Shown here: positions 47,901 through 55,766 of the stretch, in pieces | Position numbering within the stretch: the stretch's first letter is position 1 | Layout of the letters: every line of letters starts with the position of its first letter | Origin: Halopenitus malekzadehii | Lineage (GTDB): Archaea; Halobacteriota; Halobacteria; Halobacteriales; Haloferacaceae | DNA length: 64,000 nucleotides | Assembly (NCBI RefSeq): GCF_900108505.1 | Contig: NZ_FNWU01000003.1 | Span: 62,001-126,000 of the forward strand | Direction: 5' to 3' | The notes under the pieces: model-generated | Seen by the model: the letters and a program-made list of their open reading frames with translations, nothing else | Told to the model about the DNA's origin: nothing | Database searches by the model: none | Made by a program: the position numbers and the translations under genes

Positions 47901-48494
47901 ATGTCCCCGAACACGCTCACACGGAGCCAGACCGAGATCCTCGACGCAGTCGTCGATCTCATCGCCACCCGCGAGGACGCGGTGTGCACGGACGAGATCG
48001 CCGACCGTATCGATCGAAATCCGTACACGATCCGGACGGAGATGCAACAACTCACCGCGCTCCAACTGCTCGAGGGGATTCCCGGACCACGGGGCGGCTA
48101 CAAGCCGACCGTCGACGCCTACCGAACTCTCGACACGCAGGACCTCGAGGAGGTCGCCGTCGTCCCGATAGAGCACGACGGGATCACGACGGACGCCGTG
48201 GTGGAGTCGATCGACTTCCGTTCGGTCAACGACCCCGAACGATGCCGGGCGACCGTCACCGCTCGAGCTGGAGCGTCGTCGCTGTCTCGCGGCGAGACGG
48301 TCTCGATCGGACCGACGCCGAACACCGGATTGACCCTTGCGGGTACGATCGAGTCGCTCGAGAACGCGGGATCGACCGCCACGTTCACCCTCACGATCGA
48401 CGAGTTGACGACGGACGCCATCGAGAACACCCCGACGACGACGGCAACGGCCGCCGCGGATCGCGCCATACCGGCTGACTCAACCGCTGATTGA
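47901..48494 (+). CDS. Winged-helix DNA-binding regulator (Rrf2-like N-terminus)
   Basis: 197 residues. N-terminal winged helix about residues 5-70: RSQTEILDAVVDLIATREDA, TDEIADRIDRNPYTIRTEMQ and LEGIPGPRGGYKPT. The glycine-rich wing GPRGGYKPT resembles Rrf2/ArsR-type domains. The remaining 120 residues are beta-rich with RATVTARAGASSLSRGETVS but no ligand motif. The target is unknown. The AT-rich leader suggests strong or regulated expression. Another ATG at 47858 is in a different frame that encodes an Arg-rich artefact. Confidence 0.78.
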   Translation: MSPNTLTRSQTEILDAVVDLIATREDAVCTDEIADRIDRNPYTIRTEMQQLTALQLLEGIPGPRGGYKPTVDAYRTLDTQDLEEVAVVPIEHDGITTDAVVESIDFRSVNDPERCRATVTARAGASSLSRGETVSIGPTPNTGLTLAGTIESLENAGSTATFTLTIDELTTDAIENTPTTTATAAADRAIPADSTAD

Positions 48495-48530
48495 GGCAGC
48501 GACGCTTCCGTCGATCGGCCGCAGCGATCG

Positions 48531-48656
48531 CCAGTCGACCGACAGCGTCCCGTCGCCAGTCGACCGACAGCGTCCCGTCGCCAGTCGACCGACAGCGTCC
48601 CGTCGCCAGTCGACCGACAGCGCAGCGATCACCAGTCGACCGACAGCGTCCCGTCG
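48531..48656. repeat. 25-bp tandem repeat, five copies, overlapping the ferredoxin gene 3' end
   Basis: The 25-bp unit beginning ccagtcgaccgacagcgtcc occurs at 48531, 48556 and 48581, with a shortened copy at 48606. A full copy at 48632-48656 encodes the last codons of the ferredoxin gene (stop 48629-48631). A 9-bp interruption (cagcgatca) separates the last two. The array appears to have grown outward from the gene's 3' end. Confidence 0.9.
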
Positions 48657-48970
48657 CCGTGCGGATCCGGGGCGATCTCCTCGTCGGTCCGCCGGTCAAC
48701 CACGTGGATGATGCCGTCGCCCTTCTTGGCGGGACACAGCCGCGCCGCTTCGACGTTTGCCGCGAGTTCGTCCTCGCCGATGTAGTAGGATCGGGGTTTG
48801 GCGAGCCCGGTCCCGATGTCCATCTCCCAGTTGTCGGCCGCCTCCGCACACCGCCCCGCGCCGAAGCACTTGTTCGCCTCGAAGACGATCTTATATGGCT
48901 TCTCCTCGATCGGGGGGCCCTCACCGCCGATGTCGCTCGGGCGAACCACATCCTCGCGCTCGTCGCTCAT
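48629..48970 (-). CDS. Small ferredoxin (three-cysteine, likely [3Fe-4S] or modified [4Fe-4S])
   Basis: 113 residues. Cluster motifs CFGAGRCAEAADNWEM and ARLCPAKKGDG supply three cysteines in the usual ferredoxin positions, while the second of the standard four is Gly/Ala-rich. This is the pattern of single-cluster actinobacterial-like ferredoxins. Likely partners are oxidoreductases or P450-like enzymes, but none is adjacent. The last residues GDGTLSVDW are encoded by one unit of the 25-bp repeat, so the C-terminus may be a recent addition. Confidence 0.82.
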   Translation of the reverse strand: MSDEREDVVRPSDIGGEGPPIEEKPYKIVFEANKCFGAGRCAEAADNWEMDIGTGLAKPRSYYIGEDELAANVEAARLCPAKKGDGIIHVVDRRTDEEIAPDPHGDGTLSVDW

Positions 48971-49050
48971 AGGTGTAGATCAGGGCGCGATCGCCTTTCG
49001 TCTATCGGTCGCCGGGCGCCGACAGCCTTAGGAAACGTCCGCCGGTACTT

Positions 49051-49818
49051 ATGGTCGTGATCGTCGTCGCGACTGCAGACTTTCAGCTCTACCACACCGT
49101 CCTGGAGGAGCTGCGCGATCGCGGCGTCACCTTCACCACGATCGAGCCGGACGCGACGGTCAACAACGGCCTCCCTGACCGCACATCGGTGGTGATCGCG
49201 ACGCCCGAGGATCGAGTCAGCCTCGGCGACCGGGACGACATCGCGTTCGTCGCCGCCGATCCCGAGGATCCCCGCGCCGCCGTCGACGAGGCGCTGGCCG
49301 CGCTCCGCGGTGGCGGCGGCCGGACCGTGGTCGGCGTCGATCCGGGCCCCTCGCCCGGGATCGCGGTCCTCGTCGGGGACACCGTCGTGGCCGCCTTTCG
49401 GGTTCCGCTGTCCGAGGCAGTCGAGACGATCGGCTCGGAGACGACAGGCGAACCCGATGCGCTGGTGCGAGTCGGGGACGGTGACCGGCTGAAAGGCGCC
49501 CGGATCGTCAACGACCTCCCGGAGGACCTCGCGGTCGAACTCGTCGACGAATCCGGCACGACCCCGTACCTCGGGGCCGGCGTTCGTGGGATGGGCGACG
49601 TCCTCGCCGCGGTCAACATCGCCCGGATCGAGGGGGAGCCCACGGCTCGGCGGGAGATCGAACCCACGGCGGGCGAACTCCAGCGGATCAAGGACGAATC
49701 CCGGAAGCGGTCGGCGGGCGACCGCACCATCGACGAAGTCCTCGCACGTCGGGTCGCTGCCGGCGAGTTGACGCTTGAGGAAGCGATCGACGAGCACCGA
49801 TCCGACGATTCCTCGTGA
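49051..49818 (+). CDS. RNase H-fold predicted nuclease-like protein
   Basis: 255 residues. A central strand with VVGVDPGPSPGIAVLVGDTV (an Asp in the first beta strand followed by small residues) is the first motif of RNase H-like nucleases. Further acids (DALVRVGDGDRLKGARIVND, YLGAGVRGMGDVLAAVNIAR) could supply the remaining metal ligands. An N-terminal Rossmann-like region of about 80 residues precedes it. Assignment to a nuclease is moderate; the substrate is unknown. An AGCCTTAGG box lies about 25 bp upstream of the ATG. Confidence 0.62.
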   Translation: MVVIVVATADFQLYHTVLEELRDRGVTFTTIEPDATVNNGLPDRTSVVIATPEDRVSLGDRDDIAFVAADPEDPRAAVDEALAALRGGGGRTVVGVDPGPSPGIAVLVGDTVVAAFRVPLSEAVETIGSETTGEPDALVRVGDGDRLKGARIVNDLPEDLAVELVDESGTTPYLGAGVRGMGDVLAAVNIARIEGEPTARREIEPTAGELQRIKDESRKRSAGDRTIDEVLARRVAAGELTLEEAIDEHRSDDSS

Positions 49819-49920
49819 GATCGGTGCAGTATGGGTGAGACTGTTACGGGACTGTTACTGGTCACCCCACGTCGATCGACGCGGACGCATCGCTGACCGG
49901 TGGTGAAAACGAAAGGGGAG

Positions 49921-49945
49921 CGCCCGAGCCGAAACGGCCCGGGCG
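49921..49945. terminator. GC-rich inverted repeat, possible terminator or RNA hairpin
   Basis: cgcccgagcc, spacer gaaac, then ggcccgggcg: a 10-bp arm with one mismatch. Read on the minus strand it is followed within a few bases by the pyrimidine-rich ctcccctttcgttttc, as in archaeal T-rich termination sites. Terminator use is inferred. Confidence 0.4.
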
Positions 49946-49969
49946 TGCCGCCCTAAATAGGTCCCCGCT

Positions 49970-49997
49970 GACGCTTCGGCCCTCCAAGCGAAGCGTC
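49970..49997. other. Perfect 9-bp inverted repeat with 10-nt loop
   Basis: gacgcttcg (49970-49978) and cgaagcgtc (49989-49997) form a perfect hairpin. A weaker pair (cacgt/acgtg) follows immediately, and gccgccc near 49947 can pair with gggcggc near 50036, hinting at a larger fold of about 100 nt. Confidence 0.5.
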
Positions 49998-50175
49998 ACG
50001 TGAACCCAATGGCTACGTGAACTTAAGCGTGCCGGGGGCGGCAGCAATCCCCTGTCCAATCGGTCAGTTGATGCGGACGCAGTCGGTCGATCCGCTGGGA
50101 CGCTGATTCGTCGTGTATTGGGACGCTGATCCTCTGGAGCGGCGAATCACCGACGCACTCTCGACCGGCCGATCC

Positions 50176-51552
50176 TCACTGCTTTGCCGGATGGTCGGCA
50201 CGCAGGTGCGAGTTCCCGGGGCCGTGCAGGCGCTCGCGGAGGGTACCGCTACCGCGTGACCCGCCGTCGTCATCGTCGGTCGTCGAGAGGAGTCCGCGTT
50301 CGCGAAGTTCCGGAACGACCAGATCGACGAAGTCCTGGAGCGAATCGGGACGGACGACCTCCTTGACGTTGAATCCGTGGACGCCGACCTCCTCGTGCCA
50401 GTAGGCCAGTTCGTCGGCAACCTCGCTCGGCGTGCCGACGATCGTCGGGGACGTGGTTCCAAGTCCGCAAAACTGGGCGACCTCACGAACCGTCCACTCG
50501 CGGTCGGGTTGGGACTTCGTGAACGCGTTCATCGTTCCCTGGATCGCGTCGGTCTCGATGTGTTCGACCTTCTGGTCGGGATCGAGTTCGGAGAGGTCCA
50601 TGTCGAGGAATCCGGACAGCAGCGCCAGCGTCGCATCGACGTCGACGTGGTCACGGTACGCGTCGTGTTTCGCCTCGGCGATCGCCTCGGTCTCGCCGAC
50701 GATCGGGACGACGCCGATGAAAAAGCGCAGGCCCCCGGGATCACGACCGTGGTCGGCTGCGCGGGACTTCACGTCCGACATATACTCCCGGATCCCCTCC
50801 TCGGTGGGCTGGCTCGCGAAGACGGCCTCGGCGTTCGCGGCCGCGAACTCCCGCCCGCGGTCGGAGGAGCCGGCCTGGTAGATGACCGGCGTGCGCTGCG
50901 GTGAGGGCTCACAGCCGTGCGGGCCTGGCACCGAAAAGTGCTCGCCCTCGTGGTCGATCGCATGGACCTTCTCGGGGTCGGTATACCGGCGCGCCTCGCG
51001 ATCGATCTCGACCGCGTCGTCCTCCCAGGAGTCCTCCCAGAGGGCGTAGCAGACGTCGAGAAACTCGTCGGCACGGTCGTAGCGCGTTTGCTTGTCCATC
51101 CGCTCCGCGAGCCCGAGGTTCTCCGCAGCCGACTCGAGGTAGGAGGTCACGACGTTCAACGCCACGCGGCCGTCGGTGAGATGGTCGAGCGTACTGAACT
51201 CGCGGGCGAGCTGGTAGGGGTGGGTGTAGGTCGTCGATCGGGTGATCGCGAAGCCCAACTCGTCGGTGACCTCGGCCATCGCGGGCACGACGAGCTGTGG
51301 ATCGTTGGCCGGCGTCTGGACCGCCTTGTGGACGGCGGTCTCGCGATCGTCGCCGTAGACGTCGTAGACGCCGCGGACGTCGGCGAAGAAAACCGCGTCG
51401 AACCCGCCGCGTTCGGCCGTTCGCGCGACCTCGGTCCAGTATTCCCGGTCCGTATATCGGTGTGACTGGTCGCCCGGGACCGTCCACGAACCCGGCGAGA
51501 CGTGTTCTACCGAGTTCATCGTGAAGAGGTTGAGGTGGATACCCTCGGACAT
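50176..51552 (-). CDS. LLM-class flavin monooxygenase (NtaA/SnaA/DmoA family)
   Basis: 458 residues. Luciferase-like TIM barrel with the NtaA-type opening HLNLFTMNSVEHVSPGSWTV, then FDAVFFADVRGVYDVYG, HPYQLAREFSTLDHLTDGRV and ALNVVTSYLESAAENLGL. Also typical are QAGSSDRGREFAAANAEAVF and PTIVGTPSEVADEL. The family uses reduced FMN to attack nitrilotriacetate, EDTA, dimethyl sulfide and similar compounds; the substrate here is not predictable. No flavin reductase is adjacent. ATG 51552 gives MSEGIHLN. Confidence 0.88.
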   Translation of the reverse strand: MSEGIHLNLFTMNSVEHVSPGSWTVPGDQSHRYTDREYWTEVARTAERGGFDAVFFADVRGVYDVYGDDRETAVHKAVQTPANDPQLVVPAMAEVTDELGFAITRSTTYTHPYQLAREFSTLDHLTDGRVALNVVTSYLESAAENLGLAERMDKQTRYDRADEFLDVCYALWEDSWEDDAVEIDREARRYTDPEKVHAIDHEGEHFSVPGPHGCEPSPQRTPVIYQAGSSDRGREFAAANAEAVFASQPTEEGIREYMSDVKSRAADHGRDPGGLRFFIGVVPIVGETEAIAEAKHDAYRDHVDVDATLALLSGFLDMDLSELDPDQKVEHIETDAIQGTMNAFTKSQPDREWTVREVAQFCGLGTTSPTIVGTPSEVADELAYWHEEVGVHGFNVKEVVRPDSLQDFVDLVVPELRERGLLSTTDDDDGGSRGSGTLRERLHGPGNSHLRADHPAKQ

Positions 51553-51648
51553 ACCGCTTGCTACCACCTCGACGTGTAATAGCCCGTAGGTAGTGGCGGG
51601 GTTTGTGGCTACCTCGGACCGGTCACGGTGTCCGGTTCGCGACGATCG

Positions 51649-52446
51649 CTAGTCCGTCAGCCCGTAGCCACGCCGGAACAGCGCGACGTCGATCAGCACG
51701 ACGCCGGCGGTCAGCCCCGACAGCACGACCAGCGAGAACCGCGGGTCGACCTCGGCGGTTCCCAGGAAGCCGTACCGAACGCCGTTGACCATGTACACCA
51801 TCGGGTTCACGAGCGAGACGTCGCGCAACAGCGGTGTGAGGTCCTCAAGCGAATAAAAGACCGCCCCGAAGAAAACGAGCGGCCGGAGGATGAACTGATT
51901 CATCACCGTGAGGTCGTCGAAGTCGGTCGCGACGAGTCCGCCGATGACGCCGAAGCTCGCGAACAGCAGCGTGATCACGATCATAAAGGCGAGCAGATAG
52001 ACCGGCTCCTCAACGGGGACGGGTCGATAGAGTCCGGAGATGATCCCCCAACCGATGACGCCGATCAGGCCGCCGACGATCAGGCCTCGGGTCGCCGCCG
52101 ACAGGATGTACGCCCAGACCATCCCGGTGTACGACAGCGGCGAGGTGAGAACCTCGTGAATGTACTCGTTCCACCGGCCGTGGAAGATCGAGAAGGAGGC
52201 GTTCTCGAAGCTGTTCGAGACCGCTCCGAGCACGATCAACCCGGGAAGGATGAACAGGATGTAGGGGACGTCCGCGATCGTCCCGACGCGCTGGCCCAGG
52301 ATGACGCCGAAGACCGAGAAGTAGAGCACGTTCGTGATGAACGGCGGCGCGAACGTGTTCCGGGGTCGCCGGATGAACCGGAGGATCTCCCGCTTCGTCA
52401 GCGTGAGGAAGCCGGTGAGGTCGATCCGTGAGTCCTCGGTGGCCAT
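51649..52446 (-). CDS. ABC-2 type transporter permease
   Basis: 265 residues, about six membrane helices. ABC-2 family segments: KREILRFIRRPRNTFAPPFI, FSVFGVILGQRVGTIADVPY, ILPGLIVLGAVSNSFENASF and DLTVMNQFILRPLVFFGAVF. Paired with the ATPase gene, whose stop overlaps its ATG by one base (TAATG). It is probably an exporter of a drug, lipid or polymer; the cargo is unknown. Confidence 0.92.
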   Translation of the reverse strand: MATEDSRIDLTGFLTLTKREILRFIRRPRNTFAPPFITNVLYFSVFGVILGQRVGTIADVPYILFILPGLIVLGAVSNSFENASFSIFHGRWNEYIHEVLTSPLSYTGMVWAYILSAATRGLIVGGLIGVIGWGIISGLYRPVPVEEPVYLLAFMIVITLLFASFGVIGGLVATDFDDLTVMNQFILRPLVFFGAVFYSLEDLTPLLRDVSLVNPMVYMVNGVRYGFLGTAEVDPRFSLVVLSGLTAGVVLIDVALFRRGYGLTD

Positions 52447-53624
52447 TATCGCCCTCCCTCCCGGTCGACTGACCCGCCGACCGACCCGCCATCCCCGATC
52501 AGGGGTTCGACTTCGGATTCGGCGTCGTCGGTGCCGGAGTCCTCAGCGTCGGTGCCGGAGTCTTCAGTGTCGGTGCCGGAGTCTTCAGTGTCGGCACCGT
52601 CGCCATTAACGTCGGCACCGGCAGCACGTTCGATGTCGCCCGCATCGTCGGCGTCGGCGGCAGTATTTTCCGCGCCACCGCCGGTCGCCTCCGCCTGGCG
52701 TGTGAGGTCGACGAACACCTCTTCGAGGGAGGTCCGTTTGATCTCCAGATCGAGGATCTCGTGGCCGGCGCCGTCGAGTTCCCGGACGAGGTCCGGCGCG
52801 ACCAGCCCGCCCCGTCGAGCGGTCACGACGAGGCGGTCGTCCTCGGCGGTCACCTCGTCGACGCGATCGTCGTCGCTTCTGACCGAGGCGGCGATCGTTT
52901 CGAGGGGTGCGGCGTCGTCCCGCAGCGTGACGACGATCCGGTCGTTGCCCCGGTCCATCAGCTCCTCGGGGGAGGCCACGGTCACGACCTCGCCCGAATC
53001 GAGGATCGCGACCTCGTCGCACAGCCGCTCGGCCTCCTCGATGTAGTGGGTGGTGAGCAGGATCGTGGTTCCGCGGTCGTTGAGGTCGGTGACGAGGTCC
53101 CACAGGTCCCGCCGCAGCTGGACGTCGACGCCGGCGGTCGGCTCGTCGAGGATGAGCAGGTCCGGCTGGGTCACGAGCGCCCGCGCGAGCATGAACCGGC
53201 GCTTCATCCCGCCGGAGAGCCAGTCGAACCGCGTGTCGCGTTTGTCCCAGATCCCGACCTCCTTAAGCGCCTCGTCCGCGCGCCGGCTGGCTTCCTCGGG
53301 CGGAACGCCGTGGTAGCCCGCCTTGTGCTCGAGCACCTCGCGGATCGGGAAGAACCGGTCGACGTTGAACTCCTGGGGCGCGAGCCCGATCCGGTCGCGG
53401 GCCTCCCGGTAGTCGTCCTCGACGTCGTGGCCGAAGACGGACGCCTCCCCGCCCGACGCCCGGACCAAACCGACCAGGACGTTGATGAACGTCGTCTTGC
53501 CCGCCCCGTTCGGGCCCAACAGGCCGAAGAAGGAGCCCTCGGGCACCGACAGCGACACCCCCTGCAACGCCTCCACGTCCCCGTAGCTCTTGCGGAGATC
53601 GTGGATCTCCAGCGCGTTCGTCAT
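52446..53624 (-). CDS. ABC-2 transporter ATP-binding protein
   Basis: 392 residues. Nucleotide-binding domain with Walker A GLLGPNGAGKTTFINVLVG, the Q-loop region IGLAPQEFNVDRFFP, signature DWLSGGMKRRFMLARALV, Walker B DLLILDEPTAGVD and the H-loop LLTTHYIEEAERL. A DUF4162-type C-terminal domain follows, then an acidic tail with three 7-residue repeats of EDSGTD type encoded by a 21-bp tandem repeat. It is translationally coupled to the permease. Confidence 0.93.
   Translation of the reverse strand: MTNALEIHDLRKSYGDVEALQGVSLSVPEGSFFGLLGPNGAGKTTFINVLVGLVRASGGEASVFGHDVEDDYREARDRIGLAPQEFNVDRFFPIREVLEHKAGYHGVPPEEASRRADEALKEVGIWDKRDTRFDWLSGGMKRRFMLARALVTQPDLLILDEPTAGVDVQLRRDLWDLVTDLNDRGTTILLTTHYIEEAERLCDEVAILDSGEVVTVASPEELMDRGNDRIVVTLRDDAAPLETIAASVRSDDDRVDEVTAEDDRLVVTARRGGLVAPDLVRELDGAGHEILDLEIKRTSLEEVFVDLTRQAEATGGGAENTAADADDAGDIERAAGADVNGDGADTEDSGTDTEDSGTDAEDSGTDDAESEVEPLIGDGGSVGGSVDREGGR
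52527..52589. repeat. 21-bp in-frame tandem repeat, three copies, in the ABC ATPase tail
   Basis: Unit gtcggtgccggagtcttcag plus t, at 52527-52547 (with base changes), 52548-52568 and 52569-52589. In frame on the minus strand it encodes TEDSGTD-type heptads. Being a multiple of three, it extends the acidic tail without a frameshift. Confidence 0.85.
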
Positions 53625-53931
53625 ACCCGGATCGACGCCGTGCGCGTGGTTAAACGCCGCGAACGCCGCCCTCCGTGGGGATGTTCGACACTCGCCACGT
53701 TTCGGATTCGACCAAGCGGGAGTCGGTCGCTGACCAATCTGGCACCTATATGGCGTGAAAAATGTGGTAGACGGTCCGGAGAGGGGGATCCCATATATCG
53801 ATGCCATCATTCCAATGGAGGATCGTTGTAACTACTTTCTTATTAAATATATTATATTATGCTGCTAACGAACCGTTGGAATCGGGCGAGGTACCGCTAG
53901 AGTTTTCAGACTGTTTCCTAATAGGAATCGT
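53625..53931. other. Low-GC intergenic region, left edge of an AT-rich island
   Basis: GC-rich up to about 53780, then strongly AT-rich (cttattaaatatattatatt near 53840-53860). It is the control region of the MNT/HEPN gene pair. No other gene is recognised. Composition change suggests an acquired segment beginning here. Confidence 0.5.
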
Positions 53932-53945
53932 ATGCCTAATAGGAA
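53917..53945 (+). promoter_or_regulatory. Direct repeats over the start of the HTH-MNT gene, possible operator
   Basis: cctaataggaa occurs at 53917-53927 and 53935-53945, 18 bp apart. Each lies in a near-palindrome (ttcctaataggaa). The second copy covers the codons just after the ATG at 53932. Because the encoded protein has its own HTH, these are good candidates for autoregulatory binding sites; no binding is shown. Confidence 0.5.
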
Positions 53946-54597
53946 AGAGTCGATCTCGATAGAGTTGCGGTATCCGTTTCCGGAGGAACGGGTGTTCCGA
54001 TATCAGGCAATGCAGGACGTCCTCGACGTGCTCATCGACCAACCGTATGCGGCGTACTCGATGACCGATCTCGCGACCGTCACGGGGGCAAATAAAGGAA
54101 CGATCTCGAAGGCGGTCAGGCTGCTGTCCGAACTCGAGATCGTCGAGACGACGCGGGACGGGCGGACCCAGAAGGTCCGGATCAACCGTGACCGGCTCAC
54201 GAAACCGGACCCGATTCTCTCGATCCCGCAAAGCGAGTTTCACCGTCCAATTCGAGCATTCCTGCAACGAATCCGGGACGAGTTGGATGAGTTGGTCGGA
54301 GTCGTCCTGTTCGGCAGCGTCGCTCGGGGTGAGGCGGACAGGGTCAGCGACATCGATCTGTTAGTGATCGTCGACGACGACAAGACGGCAGCTCGTCGGA
54401 CCATCCAGGCGATCGTCAGCGATCTCGAGGACCACCGGTTCGAGGGGAACCGATACACGTTCCAGCCGCTCGTCGAATCGACTGACAGCGTTCGACGAAT
54501 CGGTGACCAGCTCCGCCCCCAGTTCGACGCCGGGATCACGTTGATCGGCTCCGACCAACTCTCCGAGCTTCGGACCGAGGTGTACACGGATGAATGA
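53932..54597 (+). CDS. Winged-helix/MNT nucleotidyltransferase fusion (MntA-like antitoxin)
   Basis: 221 residues. N-terminal winged helix at about 27-90 (YSMTDLATVTGANKGTISKA and VRLLSELEIVETTRDGRTQK). A minimal nucleotidyltransferase domain follows with GSVARGEADRVSDIDLLV at 128-145 (Gly-Ser plus Asp140 and Asp142). MNT proteins neutralise HEPN RNases, in MntA/HepT by polyadenylylation. The fused HTH would add transcriptional autocontrol. The HEPN gene overlaps it by 8 bp. It is at the start of an AT-rich segment. Confidence 0.8.
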   Translation: MPNRKESISIELRYPFPEERVFRYQAMQDVLDVLIDQPYAAYSMTDLATVTGANKGTISKAVRLLSELEIVETTRDGRTQKVRINRDRLTKPDPILSIPQSEFHRPIRAFLQRIRDELDELVGVVLFGSVARGEADRVSDIDLLVIVDDDKTAARRTIQAIVSDLEDHRFEGNRYTFQPLVESTDSVRRIGDQLRPQFDAGITLIGSDQLSELRTEVYTDE

Positions 54598-55078
54598 CGA
54601 TATCCGAGACCAATTGGTCGACGCCGAGCGGACCTTCGAGGGCAGTCCCGGAACGATCGAGGAGGGGTTGGATGTGGACGACGCGGAGTTGGTCCAACTT
54701 TGCCGTGCATGCCGGCTATTGGACGTCGGAGCAAATCTCCCCGAACGAGGGTACTACACGGTCGTGATCGAGTCGGCGTTCGTCGCCATCGAGCGAACCA
54801 TCCAGTTCCGGTTGATCCACGACGGGGCGATGTCTCCCGAGGAGGTCATCAGTAGCCACCGACGGCTCTACCAACGTGGTGCCGAGATCGGTCTTTATGA
54901 CGACACGTTCGGGGACGACCTCGCCGAGCTGTGGACCCGGAACCGAACGAAGACCTACTACAGGCTTGGCATCGCAACGAAGGAACAGGCCGAGGCGATG
55001 TACCGGCTTGCCGACGACATTCACCGGCACCTCGTCGATATGACTCGGGTATCATACGAGTGTCTCTGTCAAGGCTAA
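54590..55078 (+). CDS. HEPN-domain protein, putative toxin partner of the MNT gene
   Basis: 162 residues, all-helical with LVQLCRACRLLDVGANLPER, ESAFVAIERTIQFRLIHDGA and YRLADDIHRHLVDMTRV. The position of the usual HEPN RNase motif R-x4-6-H reads LWTRNRTKTYYRLG (residues 115-127): the arginine is present but the histidine is replaced by Tyr-Tyr. Either the active site differs or the RNase is dead. Overlap with the MNT gene and the pairing itself support a toxin-antitoxin-like module. Confidence 0.75.
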   Translation: MNDDIRDQLVDAERTFEGSPGTIEEGLDVDDAELVQLCRACRLLDVGANLPERGYYTVVIESAFVAIERTIQFRLIHDGAMSPEEVISSHRRLYQRGAEIGLYDDTFGDDLAELWTRNRTKTYYRLGIATKEQAEAMYRLADDIHRHLVDMTRVSYECLCQG

Positions 55079-55241
55079 CTGATGGATACTCAATAGATAG
55101 GTGCCGGCCACTGATCCACTGGTAGAACGGACACTCTGTCGGCTCGGCCGTCGGACTTCGGATCTGAGAGTACGAGCTCCGTTGAAATCCTCCGTAGTCG
55201 ATAGCTTGCAACGCCCTCAATCGCTCAGTACAGACGACTTA

Positions 55242-55661
55242 CTAATTGCATCCTTTAAATTCAGACTCAGATGGCATATCTCTAAATCTACCGTCTGTTC
55301 CAATACGAACAGTTACTGAATAACAGTCTCCGCCTTTCGTCGGATACGTTCTCTCTATCGAATCCTCTCCATCATTGAGCGTAGCAGAAATTGTGTAGTT
55401 TCGGGGTTCGGTCGGCAATCCGCCGTCCTGTGTAATAACAGGCTGTTCCTCTTCTGCTGGGGGGACTGCTGTACTGGCATCGTAGTGTATGTCTTCTGAT
55501 GATTGGACCTGTACTCGAACAGTGTGGGAACGATCGCTCCTATTTAATAATACGATCTCGCCGATACGAGTTTGAGGCTGCTGACGGCGAGCGGAACAAC
55601 CTGCAAGGGAAGGTAGACCGGCACTCAACCCGACGAGGAACGTACGACGGGGCGGGGACAT
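55242..55661 (-). CDS. Small Tat-exported lipoprotein
   Basis: 139 residues. MSPPRRTFLVGLSAGLPSLA then GCS is a twin-arginine signal with a lipobox cysteine at residue 22. The mature part is polar with conserved-looking RIGEIVLLNRSDRSHTVRVQ and GGDCYSVTVRIGTDGR, and ends FKGCN. Short beta-rich secreted proteins of this type are common in haloarchaea; function unknown. Codon usage is more AT-rich than in flanking housekeeping genes. Confidence 0.75.
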   Translation of the reverse strand: MSPPRRTFLVGLSAGLPSLAGCSARRQQPQTRIGEIVLLNRSDRSHTVRVQVQSSEDIHYDASTAVPPAEEEQPVITQDGGLPTEPRNYTISATLNDGEDSIERTYPTKGGDCYSVTVRIGTDGRFRDMPSESEFKGCN

Positions 55662-55766
55662 AACTGTCGAAACGGTCTCAATCGTGTAATGTCTTCCTAT
55701 TTATAAGAAATTAAACTGATAATTATCGAAGTATATATACTATACCTTGTGTGAAATATAATATAA

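Larger units (their letters stand above)
49819..50175. other. 357-bp convergent intergenic region rich in hairpins
   Basis: Between the RNase H-like gene and the LLM monooxygenase gene, both reading into it. It contains two strong inverted repeats (49921-49945 and 49970-49997) and TATA-like cctaaatagg (49952-49961) and gaacttaagc (50019-50028). No protein-coding frame looks real. It may hold both genes' terminators or a small RNA. Confidence 0.5.

Noticed and set aside
47858-48478. Alternative start at 47858 in another frame over the HTH gene
   Set aside because: The encoded protein is Arg/Pro-rich nonsense; the 47901 frame gives a clear winged helix.
55101-55319. 72-codon plus-strand frame after the HEPN gene
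   Set aside because: It overlaps the 3' end of a convincing lipoprotein gene, has no promoter and no recognisable domain.
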